From Hyphomicrobiaceae bacterium UBA2767 (GTDB taxonomy: Bacteria; Pseudomonadota; Alphaproteobacteria; Rhizobiales; Methyloligellaceae), in assembly GCA_002352635.1 (NCBI GenBank), contig DEIT01000121.1, positions 1 to 24,667 of the forward strand: DNA of 24,667 bases, read 5' to 3'. The position numbers and the translations under genes were made by a program. Shown here one piece after another: positions 15,136-20,926 of this stretch. How positions within the stretch are numbered: position 1 is the first letter of the stretch; each line of letters opens with the position of its first letter. The notes under the pieces were generated by a model. That model had not been told where the DNA came from. It did no database searches and worked only from the letters and a program-made list of their open reading frames with translations.

Positions 15136-16242
15136 CTATGTGCGGGAAAGATCGACGAGTGCAAATGAAACCGTGAAACCGGGCCCAAAAGCGATCATGA
15201 GATGAAGTCCTTTGTGGCCGGCGGATGCCATGCGTTCCAGAACGAACAAGACGGTGGGGGAGGACATGTTGCCATAATCACGCAATACGTCCCACGCGTG
15301 CGCCAACTCCTGCTCATTGGTTTCCAGAGCGTCGGCGATCGCCTCCAGGACTTTGCGTCCGCCCGGGTGTGAGATCAGACCGTCAATGTCGCTGAAATCC
15401 AATCCATGGCTTGCAAGAAACGTGTCCGCCGCGTCACGGAGCTCCTCACGTGCGAATTGCGGGATGCGCGTGCTCATGACCACCCCGAACCCATCCCTTT
15501 CTATGGACCACCCCATAACATCGAGCGTGTCCGGCCAATTGTGTTCGCCAACTGCTTTGATGCGTCCGATTCCAGATGCCGTTGAACCTGTCGCTCCGGC
15601 GTCACGAAGCAAAAGCGCCGCCGCCCCGTCGCCGAACAACGCACTCGATACAAAATTGACCTTGTTGTCCTTGCTGGTGCGCAGATTGAGCCCGCACAAC
15701 TCCACACACAGCACCAATACGCTTTGACCATCAAGGGTGGCGGCGAGGCGGGCTGCGCGCGCCATGCCGGATACGCCTCCTGCACAGCCGAGACCGAAAA
15801 TGGGCAGCCGTTCGGTTGTGGGGGCTAGGTTAAGGCGATGCATCAACTTTGCATCAAGGCTTGGTACGCTCAGTCCTGTCGTGGAAACGGTGACGATGGC
15901 GCCAATGTCCTGCGGCTTGGCTTTCGCATTCGCAATTGCCTCTCTTGCAGCCTGTTCCAACAAGTCCAGTGCGGCGCTCTCATAAACCGCATTGCGGTCG
16001 ACCCAGTCGTGTGGCTCGGCGTACCAGTCGAGCGGCACGCAGGAGTAGCGGTGCTTTATGCCAGTGTTTTCGAACACACTTTCCAGATGTCCAAATCCAG
16101 GAAATTTTCGGCGTGCCAGAAAAAGGGCTTCCTGTTGTGTGTAGCGATGTGGGGGGAGTGATGTCGCAATGGATGCAATCTCTATGTTGACTGCCTCCCT
16201 TGTTTCGACAGCTGGAACACTTTCTTCAACGCGACGCAACAT
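15136..16242 (-). CDS. Type III polyketide synthase (chalcone/stilbene synthase family, BpsA-like)
   Basis: Homodimeric condensing enzyme that extends an acyl-CoA (or acyl-ACP) starter with malonyl-CoA and cyclises the product to a pyrone or resorcinol. It is 368 aa, with the catalytic triad Cys153 (IFGLGCAGGVSGMARA), His292 (LISHPGGRKVLEA) and Asn325 (RDYGNMSSPTVLFVLE), plus the family signature AFGPGFTVSF (351-360). The ATG at 16242 is well supported by AAGGAGGG 8 nt upstream. It forms an operon with the BpsB-like methyltransferase (8-nt gap). The long-chain acyl-CoA ligase, ACP and ketosynthase nearby suggest a long-chain fatty acyl starter. The starter and ring type cannot be decided by eye. 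Confidence 0.93.
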   Translation of the reverse strand: MLRRVEESVPAVETREAVNIEIASIATSLPPHRYTQQEALFLARRKFPGFGHLESVFENTGIKHRYSCVPLDWYAEPHDWVDRNAVYESAALDLLEQAAREAIANAKAKPQDIGAIVTVSTTGLSVPSLDAKLMHRLNLAPTTERLPIFGLGCAGGVSGMARAARLAATLDGQSVLVLCVELCGLNLRTSKDNKVNFVSSALFGDGAAALLLRDAGATGSTASGIGRIKAVGEHNWPDTLDVMGWSIERDGFGVVMSTRIPQFAREELRDAADTFLASHGLDFSDIDGLISHPGGRKVLEAIADALETNEQELAHAWDVLRDYGNMSSPTVLFVLERMASAGHKGLHLMIAFGPGFTVSFALVDLSRT

Positions 16243-16341
16243 AACCGCTTCCCTCCTTTGCCGTATGCCGGACTGGCCCGGAAAACTGCGGACCGCTGAG
16301 CAGGCCGGTTCGTTGATGTCGGTTCTGACGATTTAACCCGT

Positions 16342-16369
16342 GCTATATTTCGCCCAGACAAACGGCCAA
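16342..16369 (-). promoter_or_regulatory. Possible promoter of the type III PKS operon
   Basis: On the minus strand TTGGCC (16369-16364) is followed after 16 nt by TATAGC (16347-16342), a fair sigma-70-like pair. A start near 16335 would leave a leader of about 90 nt. On the plus strand the overlapping TATATT (16344-16349) could be the -10 of the divergent gene, though no good -35 is seen for it. The call is by eye only. Confidence 0.25.
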
Positions 16370-16388
16370 ACACATACGGGAGAGTCTT

Positions 16389-16760
16389 TTGAGCGAAATT
16401 ATGATCACTGCGGGTAGTATTTCGATCCGCGTGGAGGTTTTAGACACACCAACCGCCAAAACGATCATGGATGCACTACCGTTTCTGGCGAGTGCGCAGA
16501 CCTGGGGCGAGGAGGTTTATTTCTCCACACCTGTGAGCGTTGCGCGTGAAGCAGACGCTCGCGATGTTGTTGAGCCGGGGGAAATTGCTTTCTGGCCGGA
16601 CGGTGATGCTATTGCCATTGGGTTCGGACGCACACCCATTTCGCATGGCGATGAGACGCGTCTTGCCAGCCCATGCAACATCTGGGGGCAGTCGCTGGAC
16701 GATGTCCGCGCGTTCGCCGCCGTTGATCCCGGAGATGCCGTGAAGGTCGAGGTAGTCTAG
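16389..16760 (+). CDS. Cyclophilin-like fold protein (PF04126/DUF369 type)
   Basis: A 123-aa protein matching the small cyclophilin-like family that includes the structural-genomics protein TM1367. Typical features are the early DTPTAKTIMDALPF, GEEVYFSTP, EPGEIAFWPDGDAIAIGFG and the late SPCNIWGQSLDDVRAF. The family shares the cyclophilin barrel, but no prolyl isomerase activity is established, so the role is unknown. The TTG start at 16389 has GGGAG about 6 nt ahead; the in-frame ATG at 16401 is too far from that site, so TTG is preferred. It is divergent from the type III PKS (146-nt spacer). It shares a palindromic CTAG with the convergent radC, each strand using its own TAG stop. Confidence 0.8.
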   Translation: MSEIMITAGSISIRVEVLDTPTAKTIMDALPFLASAQTWGEEVYFSTPVSVAREADARDVVEPGEIAFWPDGDAIAIGFGRTPISHGDETRLASPCNIWGQSLDDVRAFAAVDPGDAVKVEVV

Positions 16761-17449
16761 AGCAGGTTGAGCCCGCGAAAGCTCGCGTGCCCTTCTTTGC
16801 CGACGATGATGTGATCGTGGACGGTGATGCCGAGTTTTCCGGCGGAATCCACGATCTGTTTTGTCATCTCGATATCCGCATGTGATGGGGTCGGGTCGCC
16901 GGATGGATGGTTGTGCACCAGAATGATCGCAGTTGCTGAAAGCTCAAGTGCGCGCTTAACGACTTCGCGCGCATAGACGGGTGTATGATCGACCGTTCCT
17001 TCCTGCTGGACTTCGTCGGCAATGATGTGATTGCGCTTGTCCAGGAAGAGAATGCGCAGTTGTTCTTTGCTGTGAAAACCCATGGCGGCGCGGCAATAAC
17101 TCAGTACGGCTGACCATGAGTCGAGGACAGGTCTTTCCATGACCTCACCTTTCATCAAACGTAGTGCAGCACTGCGGACCAGTTTCAGTTCTGTGATAAC
17201 AGCGTCGCCGACGCCGGAAACCTCAGCAAGGCGCTCCACAGGCGCATTGACCGCTTCCGCGAAGGATCCAAATGTGCTGATCAGCTTCTTTGCAAGCGGT
17301 TTGGTGTCGCGCCGTGGTAACGCGCGGAACAAAATGAGCTCCAGGAGTTCATAGTCAGGAAGGGCATTGTCTCCGCCCTCGCGAAAGCGCCGCCGCAGCC
17401 GGTCACGATGTCCAAGAAAGTGAGGTTGGCTGTCCCCCTTGGATCCCAT
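16757..17449 (-). CDS. radC: RadC family JAB-domain protein
   Basis: A 230-aa UPF0758/RadC protein. The N-terminal part (about 30-100) is a helix-hairpin-helix-like region (LPDYELLELILFRALPRRD, LAEVSGVGDAVITELKLV). The C-terminal part is an MPN/JAB domain with the metal motif HNHPSGDPTPSHAD (His179, His181, Asp192). The old link to DNA repair in E. coli is not supported, and the biochemical role is unknown; some RadC proteins affect transformation or plasmid stability. The start lies 8 nt after the map stop, so the two genes are co-transcribed. Its TAG stop overlaps that of the convergent cyclophilin-like gene in a CTAG. Confidence 0.93.
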   Translation of the reverse strand: MGSKGDSQPHFLGHRDRLRRRFREGGDNALPDYELLELILFRALPRRDTKPLAKKLISTFGSFAEAVNAPVERLAEVSGVGDAVITELKLVRSAALRLMKGEVMERPVLDSWSAVLSYCRAAMGFHSKEQLRILFLDKRNHIIADEVQQEGTVDHTPVYAREVVKRALELSATAIILVHNHPSGDPTPSHADIEMTKQIVDSAGKLGITVHDHIIVGKEGHASFRGLNLL

Positions 17450-17457
17450 TCCGGAAC

Positions 17458-18279
17458 TCAGCCGGTTTCGTAGGGTGGATGATGCAGCCCGGCCGGCGAC
17501 ACGGTAAAGACCTCGACACCATCTTCGGTCACCCCCACCGTATGTTCGAACTGGGCCGAGAGAGACCGGTCGCGCGTTACGGCAGTCCAGCCGTCTGACT
17601 TGATTTTGACCTGAGGCTTGCCGAGGTTGATCATCGGTTCGATGGTGAAAAGCATTCCAGGTTGCAATTCGACGCCTTCGCCGGCACGCCCATAGTGAAG
17701 TACGTTGGGGCGGTCGTGAAAAACCTGCCCGATGCCGTGTCCGCAGAAATCACGAACAACGCTGCAGCGTTCGCCTTCCGCGTAGGACTGGATGGCCGCG
17801 CCGATATCGCCAATGTGTTTGCCGGGTGCCACGGTATTGACGCCACGCATCAGGGCTTCATAGGTCACGGTTGTAAGCCGTTCTGCAGCACGAGAAACAT
17901 TTCCGACAGGATACATACGGCTGGTGTCGCCATGCCACCCGTCGACGATCAACGTTACATCGATATTGAGAATGTCACCGTCTCTCAACGCACGCGGTCC
18001 AGGGATGCCGTGACACACGACATGGTTGAGCGACGTACAGATTGATTTCGTGAAACCGCGATAATTTAAGGGGGCGGGCACCGCGCCGTGATCCATCGCG
18101 AATTCGAATGCAAGGTCATCGAGCGCTTCGGTCGTGACGCCTGGCTTGACCTCACCAACGAGCATGTCGAGGGCCTGGGCAGCAAGTTGCCCCGCGCGGC
18201 GCATATGTTCAAACGCTTCCGCTCCGTGCAGTTTTATCCTGGTGTCGGGCCTTCCGGCACGGGCAATTTCAAGGTTCAA
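17458..18279 (-). CDS. map: Type I methionine aminopeptidase
   Basis: Cytoplasmic metalloenzyme that removes N-terminal Met from new proteins; 273 aa. The dinuclear metal ligands are all present: Asp107 (LNIDVTLIVDGWHGDTSRMY), Asp118, His181 (FCGHGIGQVFHD), Glu214 (FTIEPMINLG) and Glu245 (SAQFEHTVGV). His90 in NHVVCHGIP matches the substrate-binding His79 of E. coli. The start codon is TTG at 18279, with GGCGGAG about 6 nt before it; no suitable ATG is in frame. There is a short N-terminal extension (about 15 residues) before the family core. radC follows after 8 nt. sfsA is upstream on the same strand with a 108-nt gap that may hold the map promoter. Confidence 0.95.
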   Translation of the reverse strand: MNLEIARAGRPDTRIKLHGAEAFEHMRRAGQLAAQALDMLVGEVKPGVTTEALDDLAFEFAMDHGAVPAPLNYRGFTKSICTSLNHVVCHGIPGPRALRDGDILNIDVTLIVDGWHGDTSRMYPVGNVSRAAERLTTVTYEALMRGVNTVAPGKHIGDIGAAIQSYAEGERCSVVRDFCGHGIGQVFHDRPNVLHYGRAGEGVELQPGMLFTIEPMINLGKPQVKIKSDGWTAVTRDRSLSAQFEHTVGVTEDGVEVFTVSPAGLHHPPYETG

Positions 18280-18387
18280 CAGAAGCTCCGCCTTTTCTCA
18301 TGCCAATATTATCACGAGATTTAGGGACTATCCCAGCAATTCGCAACCGATGCTGCGTGGTTGATCAATAATATGTGCAAGGCGCCC

Positions 18388-19101
18388 TCAGGGGCGGATC
18401 GGGATGCGCCCAGCGACTTCAATACCCTCAGGCGATATCTTGCATGCATAGGCCACCGCCTCAACCCCGGCTTGTGCCGCGGCATCAAAGGCTTCGCCAT
18501 ATGCCGGGTCAATATCGCGCGCGAGCGAGAACTCCGTCGCGTCACCGCGCTGGATGAGATAAACCATCGCCGCGCGATGCCCCTCCTGAACCATGCTGGA
18601 AAGTTCACGCAGGTGCTTTGCGCCCCGGCTGGTGACGGAGTCGGGGAACTCGGCGAGGCCGTTTTCGCGCATAAGATGGACGTTTTTTATTTCAACATAA
18701 CAGCGATTTAGAGATTCATCCTCCAGAAGGATGTCAATTCGGCTGTTGACCCCGTATTTCACCTCGCGCCGTAATGCCGGATAGTCGGAGAACTCGGAAA
18801 TTGCGTTGGACTTTATGGCCTCTGCAACCAGCGCATTGGGGTGCGCAGTATTAATGCCGACGAGAACAGGTCCCGTGCCAAGGTCAACCTCAACAAGTTC
18901 CCATGAGAATTTAAGCTTGCGTTTCGGGTTGTCGCTTTCCGATAACCAGACCCTTGATCCCGGCTCCGCAAGGCCCAGCATTGATCCTGGATTCGCGCAA
19001 TGAGCCGTCGTCGTCCCACCATCGTCGAATTCGATATCGGCGAGGAAGCGTTTGTAGCGCTTGATGAGACGGCCTGACTTGAGCGGTGTGGGGAACAGCA
19101 T
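18388..19101 (-). CDS. sfsA: SfsA family protein (sugar fermentation stimulation homologue)
   Basis: A 237-aa protein, close to the 234 aa of E. coli SfsA. Signature strings are SGRLIKRYKRFLADIE at the N-terminus, AHCANPGSMLGL, VNSRIDILLED, CYVEIKNVHL and FPDSVTSRGAKHLREL. The Asp123...Glu137-x-Lys139 arrangement is the PD-(D/E)xK nuclease-like core noted for this family; E. coli SfsA was first described as a DNA-binding stimulator of maltose genes. The ATG at 19101 gives the family length. The frame is open to 19218, but that extension would run into the divergent gene. It sits upstream of map, an order common in alphaproteobacteria, and divergent from the CinA-like gene (95-nt spacer). Confidence 0.93.
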   Translation of the reverse strand: MLFPTPLKSGRLIKRYKRFLADIEFDDGGTTTAHCANPGSMLGLAEPGSRVWLSESDNPKRKLKFSWELVEVDLGTGPVLVGINTAHPNALVAEAIKSNAISEFSDYPALRREVKYGVNSRIDILLEDESLNRCYVEIKNVHLMRENGLAEFPDSVTSRGAKHLRELSSMVQEGHRAAMVYLIQRGDATEFSLARDIDPAYGEAFDAAAQAGVEAVAYACKISPEGIEVAGRIPIRP

Positions 19102-19196
19102 GGCACGGGACCATATGAAGCGAGCCGCCAACTCGCAAGATACTTTGGCGCGGTGGAAAGAGATTATAGTGTAGGGCCGCAACAGGAGGGGCAGGA

Positions 19197-19997
19197 GTGC
19201 CAGAAAAACAAGAGACAAATGGGCAGGGCATCGTCACTGCCGCGGTTCTCGTGATCGGCGACGAGATCCTCTCTGGGCGCACCAAAGACAAGAACATTGG
19301 CTATATCGCTGACTATTTGACAGCGGTCGGCATCCGCCTCTCCGAGGTTAGGATTGTTGCAGACGTGCAGAAAGAGATTGTATCGGCGCTGAATGCCCTG
19401 CGCGCCGGTTACGACTATGTTTTCACAACTGGTGGCATCGGGCCAACCCATGACGACATTACAGCCGATGCAGTCGCTCGCGCGTTCGGCGTCACCATTG
19501 ATGTGGATCCGCGCGCCGTCGCTATTATGGAAAAGCGCTACGGCCCGGGCGAATTTACGCCGGCCCGCTTGCGCATGGCGCGGATACCAGAGGGCGGAGA
19601 GCTCGTACGAAACTCCGTCTCAGGAGCGCCGGGTTTCATGATTGGAAATGTGATTGTGATGGCCGGCGTGCCGCGCATCATGCAGGTCATGCTCGATGAT
19701 GTCGCGCCCAGGCTTCGCACAGGTGCGAAGATGCATTCGCGAACGGTACGGGTGGAACGCCCTGAAGGCGTTGTTGCCGCTGGGCTGGGACGCGTACAGG
19801 AAGCCTTTGCGGACGTACAGATGGGGAGTTACCCCTTTATGGAAAAAGATAAGCTGGGAACCCATCTGGTGCTGCGGTCGGTCGATGAGGCCAAACTGGC
19901 GGACGCGCTGCAAGCCCTCTGGAAGATGCTGGAGGCGGAAGGGTTCAACGAGCTGGCTTCCGAGGTGAATACCGCTGCCGCCGCGAGTGCGGACTGA
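19197..19997 (+). CDS. Molybdopterin-binding domain protein (CinA N-terminal / MoCF family)
   Basis: A 266-aa protein whose first ~180 residues are a MoCF_biosynth domain: VLVIGDEILSGRTKDKNIGY (18-37), FTTGGIGPTHDDITADAVA (77-95) and VSGAPGFMIGNVIVMAGVPR. It lacks the C-terminal nicotinamide-nucleotide amidase domain of full CinA, so it is the short 'competence/damage-inducible protein A' form. The domain binds molybdopterin-like or nucleotide ligands; short forms may act as ADP-ribose pyrophosphatase-like enzymes, but this is not certain. The GTG start has AGGAGG 7 nt upstream. Divergent from sfsA; the next plus-strand gene starts 13 nt after its stop, suggesting co-transcription. Confidence 0.88.
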   Translation: MPEKQETNGQGIVTAAVLVIGDEILSGRTKDKNIGYIADYLTAVGIRLSEVRIVADVQKEIVSALNALRAGYDYVFTTGGIGPTHDDITADAVARAFGVTIDVDPRAVAIMEKRYGPGEFTPARLRMARIPEGGELVRNSVSGAPGFMIGNVIVMAGVPRIMQVMLDDVAPRLRTGAKMHSRTVRVERPEGVVAAGLGRVQEAFADVQMGSYPFMEKDKLGTHLVLRSVDEAKLADALQALWKMLEAEGFNELASEVNTAAAASAD

Positions 19998-20010
19998 GGG
20001 GCACGCCATT

Positions 20011-20775
20011 ATGATCCACACCTGCGGCACGCCCGGACTTTCATCCTGGGATCAAGTGAGCTGCTATTGTGAGCGCGCGCTTAATCCGGATTTCTGGGCC
20101 GAACCGCTCAACGCCATGTCCAACCTGGCGTTCCTGTTTGCCGCCGCTTTTGCTTATACCGATTTGCGCACACAACGCCCCTCCCAAGGCGTGCCCGCCA
20201 TTCTTGTTTTGATCGGCCTGCTCATCATGGTCGGTGTTGGCAGCTTTCTGTTTCATACCTATGCGACCATGTGGTCGCAACTTGCCGATGTCGGGCCGAT
20301 CGCTGTGTTCGTCGCCGTCTACATGGTGCTGGCGCTCAGATGGTTTCTGGGCGTGCGGTTCTGGAGCGCGCTCACCATCTCGGGCGCCGTGGTCGCCTTG
20401 GCCGTTTCAATGTTCCTGTGCGGCGGGCCGTTGCCCGAAAACCTGTGCCGGGCCCTGGGAGGTTCCCTCAACGGTTCGCTAGCCTACGCTCCGGCACTTG
20501 GCTCTCTCATAGTGATCGGCATCATTCTCCATCGCCGCAAACACGCGGCTACCGATTGGGTCCTGTCCGCCATGTGCGTGTTCACCGTCTCTCTCGTTTT
20601 TCGGACCATCGATGGTTGGCCAAAGGGGCATGCATTGGGGTGCATGGTGCGTGACATGGGCGAACAGACGGTCCATCTCGGTACTCACCCGCTATGGCAC
20701 ATTCTCAACGCTGTGACGCTCTATCTGCTATTGCGCGCGGCGATTGAAAACGCACCTGCTTCGAGCACCACCTGA
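20011..20775 (+). CDS. CREST/ceramidase-family integral membrane hydrolase
   Basis: A 254-aa protein with about six to seven hydrophobic segments matching the alkaline ceramidase (PF05875)/CREST group of metal-dependent membrane hydrolases. The metal and catalytic residues are in place: Ser78-x3-His82 (GVGSFLFHTYATMWSQLADV), Asp93, and His226-x3-His230 (GTHPLWHILNAVTLYLLLRA). The N-terminus EPLNAMSNLAFLFAAA is also typical. Eukaryotic members cleave ceramide amides; bacterial substrates are unknown, and sphingolipids would be expected only in some alphaproteobacteria. The ATG at 20011 has GAGGGG 9 nt upstream and is preferred to the in-frame GTG at 19987, which would overlap the upstream gene. 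Confidence 0.82.
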   Translation: MIHTCGTPGLSSWDQVSCYCERALNPDFWAEPLNAMSNLAFLFAAAFAYTDLRTQRPSQGVPAILVLIGLLIMVGVGSFLFHTYATMWSQLADVGPIAVFVAVYMVLALRWFLGVRFWSALTISGAVVALAVSMFLCGGPLPENLCRALGGSLNGSLAYAPALGSLIVIGIILHRRKHAATDWVLSAMCVFTVSLVFRTIDGWPKGHALGCMVRDMGEQTVHLGTHPLWHILNAVTLYLLLRAAIENAPASSTT

Positions 20776-20821
20776 CGTTTCGCCGGATAAATTTTTCTCC
20801 AACGATTGAACCTTCTGCCTC

Positions 20822-20854
20822 CCTGCCGCGACCAAGGATCATGCGGGCGGCAGG
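20822..20854. repeat. Inverted repeat in the leader of the Cys-repeat protein gene
   Basis: Perfect 8-bp arms CCTGCCGC (20822-20829) and GCGGCAGG (20847-20854) with a 17-nt loop, between the ceramidase-like gene and the gene starting at 20927. No T-run follows, so it is not an obvious intrinsic terminator. It could be a leader hairpin or a protein site. The rest of the 151-nt spacer shows nothing else clear. Confidence 0.35.
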
Positions 20855-20926
20855 AACGCTCACCCATTTCAGATACTAAGCACAGTTCAGCCGCCCTCCA
20901 TCACTCACTCACCCTGGGAGGGTAAA

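Noticed and set aside
18383..18396. Hairpin CGCCC/GGGCG at the sfsA stop as a terminator
   Set aside because: The stem is only 5 bp, overlaps the stop codon and has no T-run on the minus strand.
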